64,000 nt of DNA from the NCBI RefSeq assembly GCF_900142255.1, contig NZ_FRAF01000010.1, positions 1 to 64,000 on the forward strand, given 5' to 3'. This document shows positions 1-7,299 of the stretch, piece after piece. The position numbers and the translations under genes were made by a program. The notes beneath the pieces are model-generated. The model saw only the letters and a program-made list of their open reading frames with translations, did no database searches and was not told where the DNA came from. Every line of letters starts with the position of its first letter. The first letter of the stretch is position 1. Origin of the DNA: Alicyclobacillus tolerans (lineage in GTDB: Bacteria; Bacillota; Bacilli; Alicyclobacillales; Alicyclobacillaceae).

Positions 1-1227
1 CGTTTCAACCCCTTTTCTGGTCAACAGGTCCGCCACCTTGAGCATGACGCCTTTGTCGGTCGGTTTTCGGCCGCGCTTCGGTTTCGTCAAGCTCTCCGCC
101 AAGGCTTTCAGGCCCGCTTCAGCCTCCTCCATCGCGCTCTCCCGAAACGCGGCATCCTGACGCGCTTTCTCCGGATTGTAGCAGAGGATGTATCGGACGC
201 CTTCTGCCTTTTCGACGTCGTCCACGCTTGTGGCGGGCACCTCGAGGGAGCGCAGGGTGTCTTTCAGTTCATGGTAGGCGTTGACGTCCGCAAACTGTTC
301 CAGCAACGCGTCGCTCACGATGCGCCCGCGCTTGTGGAACCCGACAATGTACGGGAATCCCGCCTCCGCCATCAGGGCCATGTTCTTTTCCGTGACCATG
401 CCGCGGTCTCCCACGAACACGCACTGCTCGACCGCAAAGTCTTCTTTCAGACGTTTCAAGATGTCTGGCACGGTTTGCTTGTCGGACACGTTGCCCGCGA
501 ACACTTCGTGCGTGATGGGAATGCCTTCAGGGGTCACCAGGAGCCCAAGCTCCACCTGCTCGAGGTCGGGGCGATGCGTTCGGGAATACCCATGCTCTCC
601 TAAGGGACAGGCGTGCCCGTGGAGATGGGTGCTGGTCAAGTCGTACAGAACCAACGAGAGCCTGAAGTTCAGCAAGTCTGTCAGTCGCCCGTACAACACA
701 CGTTCCAGTTGAGGCTTGATGTCGACGAGATAGTCGAGCGCTCGATAGAAGTGCTGAAGCTGCCACGGCTCCCCGCCCCAGTCCGGAAGATAGAGATCGT
801 CCAGCGTGTGAAAGAGGCGAAGCTTACTCGAGGGATCGACGAGCCGATGAATGACCATGGCTTGGACGTACCGCGCGACATCAAAGGTGACCTCGCGGTC
901 ACGCAGGGCGTCACGAATGGCCTCGGTGAGCCCGAGTTGGTTCCACAAAAATTGCACCACATACGGAACGCCGAAATGGAGCACCTGCTGGGCCTCGAAG
1001 TCCTCGAGCGAACCGGTGGTGCGATGCTGTAGGAGAGACTCGAGGGTCCGGATAATCTGTTCGATTTCGCGCTCAGAATATTGACCGATGTTGCCCAGGT
1101 TTGCGACACGCCGCTTCTTGACCGTTCGACCATCACGATAGGACTCAACGATGTGGAGATACTTGTAGGTCTTACCGTCGGGCTTCTTTGTGGATACAAT
1201 TTGCGCGAACAAGAGGATCACCGCCAC
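1..1227 (-). CDS. IS4-superfamily (IS1634-type) transposase, partial at the left edge
   Basis: DDE transposase that would cut and rejoin the ends of its insertion sequence. The frame is open from a GTG at 1227 (MAVILLFAQIVSTKK) to the window edge, 409 codons. The first catalytic Asp lies in LVLYDLTSTHLHG (about residue 196) and the second in FVGDRGMVTEKN (about 274); the third acidic residue and the C-terminus lie beyond the edge. Several antisense frames overlap it but none looks like a protein. The DNA is visibly richer in G+C than the genes that follow, consistent with transfer. The right end of the element should lie between 1228 and about 1330, but I could not fix a terminal repeat without the other end. 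The start codon is the least certain point; the family call is firm. Confidence 0.9.
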   Translation of the reverse strand, partial: MAVILLFAQIVSTKKPDGKTYKYLHIVESYRDGRTVKKRRVANLGNIGQYSEREIEQIIRTLESLLQHRTTGSLEDFEAQQVLHFGVPYVVQFLWNQLGLTEAIRDALRDREVTFDVARYVQAMVIHRLVDPSSKLRLFHTLDDLYLPDWGGEPWQLQHFYRALDYLVDIKPQLERVLYGRLTDLLNFRLSLVLYDLTSTHLHGHACPLGEHGYSRTHRPDLEQVELGLLVTPEGIPITHEVFAGNVSDKQTVPDILKRLKEDFAVEQCVFVGDRGMVTEKNMALMAEAGFPYIVGFHKRGRIVSDALLEQFADVNAYHELKDTLRSLEVPATSVDDVEKAEGVRYILCYNPEKARQDAAFRESAMEEAEAGLKALAESLTKPKRGRKPTDKGVMLKVADLLTRKGVET

Positions 1228-1331
1228 GGGAATTTATATCCACAATCATAGTACATATGTGCTTATGTATCAACGATTACACGAAAAAAGTTTGACCTAC
1301 ATTTTCGCAAACAAAACGCCCCCAAACGACG

Positions 1332-1355
1332 AAAAAACCGCGCTGTAGCGCGGTT
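1332..1355 (-). terminator. Rho-independent terminator, minus strand
   Basis: A perfect 8-bp stem (AACCGCGC / GCGCGGTT, loop TGTA) is followed on the minus strand by a run of six T. No intact minus-strand gene lies just upstream of it, so it may belong to a unit disrupted when the insertion sequence arrived, or protect neighbours from read-through. Confidence 0.65.
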
Positions 1356-1412
1356 CGGACGTTCCGATGAGGCGTCTTACTGTCAAACTTGAGCTTTAGA
1401 AGCGGCACAGTA

Positions 1413-1436
1413 TGAGAATAATCATTCGGATTCTCA
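1413..1436. promoter_or_regulatory. Inverted repeat resembling a Fur-type operator
   Basis: TGAGAAT and ATTCTCA form a perfect 7-bp inverted repeat with 10 bases between. The left part, TGAGAAT-A-ATCATTC, resembles the 7-1-7 Fur box (TGATAAT-N-ATTATCA). It sits 50 to 75 bases before the small gene at 1489. Assignment to a particular regulator is a guess. Confidence 0.3.
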
Positions 1437-1488
1437 ACAACCCGTTTTAAATGACGGAAGTACTGTCATTACTACGGGGGGAGGTTCG

Positions 1489-1719
1489 GTGAGCAGTACA
1501 ACCAATGTACAACTTACGCTGACTGGTGCAAAAGCTACCAATGCTAACCTGAACAGTGTGGAAAACTATATTAATCAGCTGCTTGGCAGCTCGCAGGCGT
1601 ATAATATCACGCTTGATAATTCAGGCACTGAGATAGATTTTAACTTTAATTATTCTGGAAGTCTCTCAGTGACTGAACTTCAAAATGACATCCAAAGTTA
1701 TGTAAATGCATTACAGTAA
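1489..1719 (+). CDS. Hypothetical small protein (76 aa)
   Basis: The frame starts at GTG 1489 with a strong GGGGGGAGG site 7 to 8 bases upstream, which supports translation. The 76-residue product is rich in Asn, Ser and Thr, has no signal peptide or membrane segment, and ends in SYVNALQ. I do not recognise a family. Alternating polar and hydrophobic residues (NVQLTLTG, EIDFNFNYSG) suggest beta strands around a helix (LNSVENYINQLLGS). It lies between the insertion sequence and the TasA-like cluster and reads toward that cluster, 167 bases away, so a link to matrix production is possible but unproven. Confidence 0.55.
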   Translation: MSSTTNVQLTLTGAKATNANLNSVENYINQLLGSSQAYNITLDNSGTEIDFNFNYSGSLSVTELQNDIQSYVNALQ

Positions 1720-1886
1720 TGTGATGGTTTGCGTTTAACAAAATGAATGATGAATTTGCGATTAGTCGAAACCAATCTGTGTTTGTCCATTCCTGTGAAA
1801 AACTAATTCTCGCTTATCATTTGTCAATTGGATAAAACGAGATCGCAGGAAAGGTTCAAATATAAAAAATTATGGAGGGGTAAAGG

Positions 1887-3044
1887 ATGAAATTCAGCAT
1901 GAAATCAAAAATAGGAGCAGCAGCAGCCACATCATTAGCTGGGTTGGCAATGATGGGAGCGGGATCGTACGCATTATTTACAGCACAAGCACAGTCGAAT
2001 ACGCAAACCTTTGGTGCAGGTGTAGTCGATATTGCCACGACAGGCCAAGGGTTCCAAACCTTCTCGAATAATCACACGATTGATTTTTACAACATGGTAC
2101 CAGGAGATTATGTGGGTTCTTATGTGGTGGTACAAAACACAGGTAGTGTGAATGAAGTGGTAGACATCAATACTCAGGCTCATGGTCCAATCTTCTGGGA
2201 TGATGGACTCAACAATGGGAAAGTGACAACGCTCAACGGATATAGCAAGGGTTCATTGCCATCAAGTGATTCACCCGTAGCTTCTACAGCACAGTCGACG
2301 TACGCTGATTTCTGGCAACCGCGCTTACTCTCGAATGGTCCTCAGGTGATGGGCGGGGATTGGGAATCGGTAGATTATCCTGGTACCAGTCAAAATTCGC
2401 AGTATGAAAACGATAATCATCCTGCCAGTTATACATTAAATTACCAGATATATAATGAGCAACCGACTGTTACCATGAATGCGACAAACAGCAGCACACA
2501 GGCACCCACGTTCACTGTGACAGGTAGTAATGGCCAAACATTGACACCTGCAAGTGACATCATTGCAAACACGATTACTTATACGTACAACCAGGCGGGA
2601 TACAATCCGGCAACAGGACAGGATTATCCACAACAGACGGGGACGTTTATGAACGGGCAGACGCCGTTCAGTGGGTCGTCGGACGTTCAGGGTATAGTCC
2701 TTCAACCTGGACAATATATGGTGGTTGAATACACGGGCCAATTGCCGATACATGCAGGAAATGACTATCAAGACGCATGGGGTAGTGCACAGGTAGTATT
2801 CAATGCTGCACAGTGGGAAAATAACCATAACGATGACCAAAATCCAATTCTGACTTCGCCTACCAGTCCTACTCAAAACACGTCAAGCGCTGGTACAACT
2901 TCTGGAAGTGGTTCTGTTCCGACATCTCCAAGTGGGAATGGACCAACATCCGGAACAGGTACTCCAGGAGTACCATCATCATCCTCAAGTGGTAATGATT
3001 CTACCACATTATCACCTAATCCACCTATAAATTTCAGAAGCTAA
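1887..3044 (+). CDS. TasA/CalY (camelysin)-family exported matrix protein
   Basis: Exported protein of the TasA/CalY (peptidase M73-like) family, whose Bacillus members form extracellular amyloid-like fibres of the biofilm matrix. The N-terminus has the SipW-type signal peptide: basic KSK, a hydrophobic run, then MGAGSYALFTAQAQS around residues 22-36. Family features follow: GAGVVDI, the MVPGDYVG turn, and VVVQNTGSVNEVVDI. After about residue 315 the chain becomes a Ser/Thr/Pro/Gly-rich low-complexity tail ending NPPINFRS. At 385 aa it is longer than B. subtilis TasA (261 aa), mainly from that tail and a central insertion. The start follows a GGAGGGG site. It is the first of three paralogues facing sinIR; no sipW or tapA gene is nearby. 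Confidence 0.85.
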   Translation: MKFSMKSKIGAAAATSLAGLAMMGAGSYALFTAQAQSNTQTFGAGVVDIATTGQGFQTFSNNHTIDFYNMVPGDYVGSYVVVQNTGSVNEVVDINTQAHGPIFWDDGLNNGKVTTLNGYSKGSLPSSDSPVASTAQSTYADFWQPRLLSNGPQVMGGDWESVDYPGTSQNSQYENDNHPASYTLNYQIYNEQPTVTMNATNSSTQAPTFTVTGSNGQTLTPASDIIANTITYTYNQAGYNPATGQDYPQQTGTFMNGQTPFSGSSDVQGIVLQPGQYMVVEYTGQLPIHAGNDYQDAWGSAQVVFNAAQWENNHNDDQNPILTSPTSPTQNTSSAGTTSGSGSVPTSPSGNGPTSGTGTPGVPSSSSSGNDSTTLSPNPPINFRS

Positions 3045-3096
3045 TCACCTGCGATTTATTGTTAGAGCCATTTGTGCACTTCTGTATTTGAAAGTT

Positions 3097-3126
3097 CCCT
3101 GCCGAAAGTGGACCCTTTCGGCAGGG
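3097..3126 (+). terminator. Strong hairpin after the first TasA-like gene
   Basis: A 12-bp perfect stem, CCCTGCCGAAAG / CTTTCGGCAGGG with a 6-base loop, lies about 50 bases after the stop codon. No T run follows on either strand, so it may act as a terminator of reduced efficiency or as a 3' stabiliser that lets this gene be expressed above its downstream paralogues. Confidence 0.5.
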
Positions 3127-3311
3127 CTCCCTGATATTGCACTGACAAGTCTGCAGTCTTTGGCAATGAATCCATAGAATCATAGTTCATTACGCAAAGA
3201 GTGCAGATTTGAAAAAATCTTCCATACGTTTGGCGTACAGATTTTTAGTCAATCCATTTATATTCTGCATTTTATCAAAAGGCTGTTCAGTAGTAGGGGG
3301 CGTGTTGTTTC

Positions 3312-4424
3312 ATGAAGAAAAGTTGGCTATATTATCTTGGCTTATCTACAATGTCTGCAATGGTTCCGATAGGCATAAGTGGAACCTATGCATTGTTCAC
3401 ACACCAGACCCAATCATCCCCTGTATCTTTTGGAACGGGGACTGTGCAAGTGGAATTAAAGCAAGACACAAACCATTCATTACTCATCGAACCATACGAT
3501 AGTACAGATTATTCAGCATTTTTGAATAATCATTTTCAACCTCATCGAGATATTCTTTATATGGTTACAAATACGGGTACGGTGAATGAATGGGTTAGAT
3601 TAGATTCAGCAGCTACTTTATATTTAGGTGGAAATCCTAACGCGGCACATGAATTGGCGGGTAGTTATAAAATTTTAACTTTGCCATCTACCAACGATGA
3701 AAAGGATCTTGTTCAATCCTTAATAGAAGACTTACAAAATCAGCAATGGACGGTTGGTAGCACGGAAACATCCTTAGCTAATCTTGATATATCTTCTTTT
3801 GCGCCGCGTTGTCAGCAATGGTTATTGCAATTGCCAACAATGATTCAAAATCAGTCTCATTTAACAGGTTGTTTAGCCTATATGACAAACGGCCAATGGT
3901 CCCCTGAACAACAACAAATTCTGCAAAATTATTGTCAACAATTCTTTTCTTCTTTGCAGTCGGAAGGATACCATACAGTAGCGGATATCCCTGAAGTTGC
4001 GTGGCAATCTTTTTTCCAATCTCTTTTTTCTCAATTAAATGCTAGCAAGCTGAAACAAGAAGTTGTAGCAGGTGGAAATGATCCGTCATGTACTGTCCTG
4101 GCTTCAGGCTCTTTACTTTTTTCTCAAATATTTTCTTTGGGAAACACCAATTGGAATCAGTTACAACAATCCATTCCACTATCACTTCCTAATGCAGTAG
4201 ATTCCGTTGCAGGAAGTGCAGCATATTCGAATACCACCTGGTTTCCTCTAGCTCCGGGACAAACTGCAGTAGTAGTCTATCAACTTTATGTACAGGATAC
4301 TTCCCCGCTTGGAGAGGCTGGCTACAAAAATTCCTCGCCATTTGTACCGAATACGTCTAGCAACACATTAATGACTTGGGCTTATGTAGTGCAACATGAG
4401 AATGTTTCGCAAATTTCAAATTAG
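3312..4424 (+). CDS. TasA/CalY-like exported protein with large central insertion
   Basis: Second paralogue (370 aa). The SipW-type signal is clear: MKKSW, hydrophobic stretch, then GISGTYALFTHQTQS around residues 22-36. It shares with the first paralogue the GTGTVQV strand, a DILYMVTNTGTVNEWVRL segment near residue 80 (compare VVVQNTGSVNEVVDI), and a C-terminal LAPGQTAVVVYQLYV strand. Between about residues 120 and 300 is a Gln-, Ser- and Leu-rich helical insertion with two Cys residues that the other two copies lack; its role is unknown. The site AGGGGGCG precedes the ATG. It has lower G+C than its neighbours. Probably a minor matrix or fibre-assembly protein; function is inferred from family and position only. 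Confidence 0.75.
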   Translation: MKKSWLYYLGLSTMSAMVPIGISGTYALFTHQTQSSPVSFGTGTVQVELKQDTNHSLLIEPYDSTDYSAFLNNHFQPHRDILYMVTNTGTVNEWVRLDSAATLYLGGNPNAAHELAGSYKILTLPSTNDEKDLVQSLIEDLQNQQWTVGSTETSLANLDISSFAPRCQQWLLQLPTMIQNQSHLTGCLAYMTNGQWSPEQQQILQNYCQQFFSSLQSEGYHTVADIPEVAWQSFFQSLFSQLNASKLKQEVVAGGNDPSCTVLASGSLLFSQIFSLGNTNWNQLQQSIPLSLPNAVDSVAGSAAYSNTTWFPLAPGQTAVVVYQLYVQDTSPLGEAGYKNSSPFVPNTSSNTLMTWAYVVQHENVSQISN

Positions 4425-4471
4425 AGAGTTTTCGTAAAGTAGGGTTGTAGTTGAAAGGAAGTGAGTGCAAG

Positions 4472-5464
4472 ATGAGTCGATTGCGTCTTCCTAAACGATT
4501 CATAGCCGTGGCAGGAAGTACGTTAGTGGGCATTTTATTGCTGTCGGATGGATTATTTCGCATGACTGCTTTGGCCGATCCGTCTCTTACGTCTTCATTT
4601 TCTGGTGGTTTAGCTTTTACACAATATGCTGATGGAAGTCATATTTTTTCTAATGTTCATCACTTAGTGCCCGGGGATACACGCACAGGTTCTGTAGAAA
4701 TCATGAACGAAACAAATGTTACTGAGCAAGTGGTCTTTACAACAAAACTATGGGGACCTTTGTTTTCAAATAATGGTCATACAGGCACAACTTTGTCCAG
4801 CACCTATATCTCCAAAGACTATTCAGGAACAGGATATCAAAAAGCGTTTGAATATGATAATTTTCCACCGCATATGAGTGATACGGCTTATGTCGTTGGG
4901 GATGAAGAAGCTACCATTCAAACACAGGGTCCTTTTTCTCAAACAGTACAATCCAAACCTTTTACTTTATTGGAAGGTCAATCCTTGCTCATTCAGTACA
5001 CGCTTCAATGGCCTTTAAGCGCTCATAATGATTATCAGGGGGCTTTAGGCTATATGCAAGTGCAAGTTCAAGCGATTCCCGTGGGCACACCTTCTAATCC
5101 GTCAGGTCCGACAACGCCCAATAGACCACCTCAGCCCAATTTACCCAATGGAGGAAATCCTCCTGTTACTGTAACGCAGCCCAATCCATCAGGAGGGAAT
5201 GCACCGCCGATTAGAAAACCAGTTTCTGGAAACGGAAGTCAAGGGGGAGTTTCTGGCATTTCTAGTCACCCGTCAGGCGGGCATTCAGAAGGACAAACAG
5301 TTCATGTCATTCCCATTTCATCTCCTGGTCAATCTTCTGTCATTGGAGCAACATCTCCCGTGACTGGGGTACCTGTATTGGAAACTTTAGCCGAAGCTTT
5401 GAGTTTTATTCTGCTTGGCATAGGAATGCTTTTCTTGGGGAGTCGATTGCGAAAAGAGAGATAG
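4472..5464 (+). CDS. TasA-like exported protein with C-terminal wall/membrane anchor
   Basis: Third paralogue, 330 aa from ATG 4472, preferred over an upstream TTG (4451) because AAGGAAG sits at normal spacing before the ATG. It has an N-terminal signal ending near TALADP (about residue 36), the family segment HHLVPGDTRTGSVEIMN and a second LLEGQSLLIQYTLQWPL strand. A Pro/Gly/Asn-rich spacer covers about residues 205-290. The C-terminus is SPVTGVP, a hydrophobic helix of about 23 residues and the basic tail GSRLRKER, the layout of a sortase sorting signal with SPVTG in place of LPxTG. It could tether fibres to the cell, a role filled by TapA in Bacillus; that is inference. It starts 47 bases after the previous gene, probably one operon. 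Confidence 0.75.
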   Translation: MSRLRLPKRFIAVAGSTLVGILLLSDGLFRMTALADPSLTSSFSGGLAFTQYADGSHIFSNVHHLVPGDTRTGSVEIMNETNVTEQVVFTTKLWGPLFSNNGHTGTTLSSTYISKDYSGTGYQKAFEYDNFPPHMSDTAYVVGDEEATIQTQGPFSQTVQSKPFTLLEGQSLLIQYTLQWPLSAHNDYQGALGYMQVQVQAIPVGTPSNPSGPTTPNRPPQPNLPNGGNPPVTVTQPNPSGGNAPPIRKPVSGNGSQGGVSGISSHPSGGHSEGQTVHVIPISSPGQSSVIGATSPVTGVPVLETLAEALSFILLGIGMLFLGSRLRKER

Positions 5465-5506
5465 GGATATTGAAAATCATTTCTAAATAGAGAATTTCCA
5501 AATAAA

Positions 5507-5534
5507 AATCCTCATTGCGCAAGAAATGAGGATT
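5507..5534 (-). terminator. Terminator of the sinIR unit
   Basis: AATCCTCATT and AATGAGGATT form a 10-bp stem with an 8-base loop. On the minus strand it is followed by TTTTTATTT, fitting a Rho-independent terminator about 40 bases past the sinR stop. It may also slow transcription arriving from the TasA-like genes on the plus strand. Confidence 0.7.
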
Positions 5535-5575
5535 AAATATTTGATTTATGCCACTGATACGGATTATATAAAAAA

Positions 5576-5929
5576 TTAAGAATCCTTTTTATCCTGGATT
5601 TTTTTCCATCTTTGATATTCAACAAATTGTTTGAATTCTTCAATATCAATCCCAGAAAGTTTTGCTTCTCTAGCAATTTCTAGCCATTCTTCATCAAGCC
5701 CGTATGGATTTTCTGAATCCACCGTGGATACCACATCCACAGGTAATAACTCCACCAAGGGAATTTGAAAGACATGAGAAAGTTTTTCCAAAACTTGAAT
5801 GGACGGGTTTTGTTGTTTATCTCGTTCAATCATACTTAGGTATGACTTGGCTACCCCAGAACGCTCAGACAACTCATTGAGCGACCAACCACGAGATTTT
5901 CGTAAGGTTTGTATGCGTTTGCCAATCAC
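5576..5929 (-). CDS. sinR: SinR, biofilm master repressor
   Basis: DNA-binding repressor of matrix genes (117 aa; B. subtilis SinR has 111). The N-terminal Xre-type helix-turn-helix reads IGKRIQTLRKSRGWSLNELS then ERSGVAKSYLSMIERDKQQN; the C-terminal SinI-type dimerisation helix reads LDEEWLEIAREAKLSG then FKQFVEYQRWKKIQ, closely matching the SinR pattern. I start it at GTG 5929, which gives the MIGKRIQ start typical of SinR and has GGGGAG before it; an upstream ATG at 5980 would add 17 residues. It lies 74 bases after sinI and converges on three TasA-like genes, the Bacillus arrangement in which sinIR sits beside tasA. Expected targets are those neighbours. Confidence 0.92.
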   Translation of the reverse strand: MIGKRIQTLRKSRGWSLNELSERSGVAKSYLSMIERDKQQNPSIQVLEKLSHVFQIPLVELLPVDVVSTVDSENPYGLDEEWLEIAREAKLSGIDIEEFKQFVEYQRWKKIQDKKDS

Positions 5930-6003
5930 AGATGTCTCCCCGCCCACTCCATGTGTAAATTTTAAATAAAAGTGAATCATTTCATACTATTGACATTATT
6001 CCT

Positions 6004-6144
6004 TCAAGACAACGTTTGGATAGTGCGGGAAGAGAGGAAGCGTCTGACTTCTTCTTTCGTTAAACCAAAGTCTCGAGCCATTGCCATTAAACCTTCCCAA
6101 TCCTGTAAGCTTTCAGTATCCCTTTTGTTCTCTTTGTCTGTCAT
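6004..6144 (-). CDS. sinI: SinI, anti-repressor of SinR
   Basis: A 46-residue protein, easily missed by size. Its core LQDWEGLMAMARDFGLTKEE followed by VRRFLSS has the SinI pattern (Trp, acidic, helix, loop, second helix) and resembles the C-terminal dimerisation helices of the sinR product. By analogy with Bacillus it would form a heterodimer with SinR and free matrix genes from repression. ATG 6144 has no good ribosome site; an in-frame TTG at 6168, with GGGG 9 bases before it, would give 54 residues and is a real alternative. It is the first gene of the unit, downstream of a c-di-GMP riboswitch, so second-messenger level probably sets its expression. Confidence 0.85.
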   Translation of the reverse strand: MTDKENKRDTESLQDWEGLMAMARDFGLTKEEVRRFLSSRTIQTLS

Positions 6145-6183
6145 TGTTTTAGGCTGAATGTTGTGCAATTCCCTTTACCCCAT

Positions 6184-6205
6184 TTCGGTAAGATTTCCTA
6201 CCGAA
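6184..6205 (-). promoter_or_regulatory. Hairpin in the expression platform of the c-di-GMP switch
   Basis: TTCGGTA and TACCGAA form a 7-bp stem with an 8-base loop, starting directly after the 3' strand of the aptamer P1 helix. There is no T tract, so control may act on translation or RNA stability rather than intrinsic termination; GGGGTAAAGGG follows at once and may be the ribosome site being controlled. Confidence 0.5.
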
Positions 6206-6206
6206 C

Positions 6207-6300
6207 CCTTGCAACTCAGCCATCCTGGCTTAATTTTATATTTTTCCATCCAGGACCCGCAGTTTTGCGTCCCTGTCTTTCAACAGGTTTGCCCTCAAGG
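6207..6300 (-). promoter_or_regulatory. Cyclic-di-GMP-I (GEMM) riboswitch aptamer upstream of sinI
   Basis: Read on the minus strand, CCTTG (6300-6296) pairs with CAAGG (6211-6207) to close P1. Inside are the family hallmarks: GGGCAAACC (6294-6286); helix CCTGT / ACAGG capped by a GAAA loop; GGGACGCAAA (6273-6264); and a second helix CCTGG / CCAGG, with AACT pairing to AGTT near its base. The order and spacing match the c-di-GMP-I aptamer (Rfam class GEMM). It lies between a good promoter and sinI, so it should tie the SinI/SinR balance to c-di-GMP. Whether ligand turns expression on or off cannot be read with certainty. Confidence 0.87.
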
Positions 6301-6315
6301 AACTAGGATACGTTC

Positions 6316-6344
6316 ATTATACGAAACAGATTGTGCTTCGACAA
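6316..6344 (-). promoter_or_regulatory. Sigma-A promoter of the riboswitch-sinI-sinR unit
   Basis: On the minus strand: -35 TTGTCG (6344-6339), a 17-base spacer, -10 TATAAT (6321-6316). Transcription would start near 6309, just before the aptamer. Confidence 0.75.
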
Positions 6345-6677
6345 TCTAAAAATGTTCCGATTGGACTCATATCTATATTTTGAAACGAAAGAGATTGAAT
6401 TGAAACATTTGGAACATTATTTCCGTTTACAATACTTTCGAGCACCGTAAGCATATGTCCTGTCGTCATAACGGTGAACGGGGAAATGCAAAGCGACGGG
6501 ATCGAGAAAGGAAAAGAAACGTTTAAACAGAGATGAGCGTTACAAACAGGCTAACACAGTTGAAATATGAAAATATAGAAAGCCAATATGCTTTGCGGGT
6601 AGAGGTAAGGGATACGAACGGAATATTCATGAGAGAGATGAACGAATGAGAACTAACAGAAAATCAATCAAGGAATT
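6345..6677. other. Intergenic stretch with no recognisable gene
   Basis: No convincing coding frame or RNA was found. CACCGT and ACGGTG (about 6443-6477) could pair, and a GCAAAGC follows, but this lacks the rest of a GEMM aptamer. The plus strand is purine-rich, especially from about 6490. Confidence 0.4.
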
Positions 6678-6720
6678 AAAAAAATAGGCGCTGCACCGCT
6701 CATATATGGACGGACAGCGC
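6678..6720 (-). terminator. Terminator after the broken exported-protein gene
   Basis: On the minus strand GCGCTG(T)CCG pairs with CGG(TG)CAGCGC across a 12-base loop and is followed by seven T. It lies 9 bases beyond the stop codon at 6729, supporting minus-strand transcription of the damaged gene there. Confidence 0.7.
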
Positions 6721-6728
6721 TCAACTCT

Positions 6729-7117
6729 TTAACAATAGCTCCCTTCAAACGGTTGAACTTGGTCCGGAATATACGTCTCATTGAAAGATTGTGCAGGCGG
6801 ATTAAAAAATTGATCCGTAATGCTAATAAGTGGGCGCAATACTTGTAGATTGAGTATATTTATAATCCCAAGTGGAATGAAGGGTTTTCCATTGCATACC
6901 ATCCCAAACTTTGTTTCATGCATGTGGTTCCAAGTTTTGATGTTGAATAGGATTGTAAGCTTTTCCGCCAATCACTTGAGAACGTAATCGTTTTATTATC
7001 AAGAGAATCGTTAAAAGCTTGTATTTTGGCAGGCGTAAAGAACTGTATTCCTGAAATAGCAGAAAGTGAAAGAACTCCAATGGCGAAGTACCTAGAATAA
7101 GTTCCTTTTGTTATCAA
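6729..7117 (-). pseudogene. Frameshifted gene for a small exported protein
   Basis: Two overlapping minus-strand frames appear to be pieces of one gene. The first (from ATG 7117) gives a signal peptide, MITKGTYSRYFAIGVLSLSA to about residue 34 (KIQAFND), then KTITFSSD. The second ends at 6729 with FGMVCNGKPFIPLGIINIL and QSFNETYIPDQ. A short stretch of the third frame, VIGGKAYNPIQ, lies between, so more than one frameshift is likely. The pattern of a short strand with NGK/GGK then a Pro and hydrophobic residues recalls copper-amine-oxidase-like N-terminal repeats of Bacilli surface proteins, a weak resemblance. A terminator follows directly. Confidence 0.45.
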
Positions 7118-7299
7118 AATAAGAGATTTACTAGTTATCTATTGATTTTATATAAAAACACCAATAATTACTATAAATAATTTAATTATAAAAATGGGTT
7201 TCATGAGCTAGTATTTAGGGGAAGAAATATAAATTTACTCATGGACCATGAGTCCAATGAGTCTAGTATTTGTGGTATTTATGCAATTGGACGGGGGAA

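Noticed and set aside
271-1199. Several open frames on both strands in the first kilobase
   Set aside because: All are shadows of the GC-rich transposase reading frame, which has the DDE motifs.
1860-1886. SinR-box (GTTCTYT) search before the TasA-like genes
   Set aside because: No exact match was found; near matches such as GTTCCCT at 3094 fall inside a hairpin, so I make no operator claim.
5972-6349. Plus-strand frames of 61 and 63 codons
   Set aside because: They overlap sinI and the riboswitch on the opposite strand and have no protein-like pattern.
6440-6510. Possible second GEMM-type riboswitch (GCAAAGC with nearby pairing)
   Set aside because: GGGCAAACC and the GAAA-capped helix are missing, and no gene follows on that strand.
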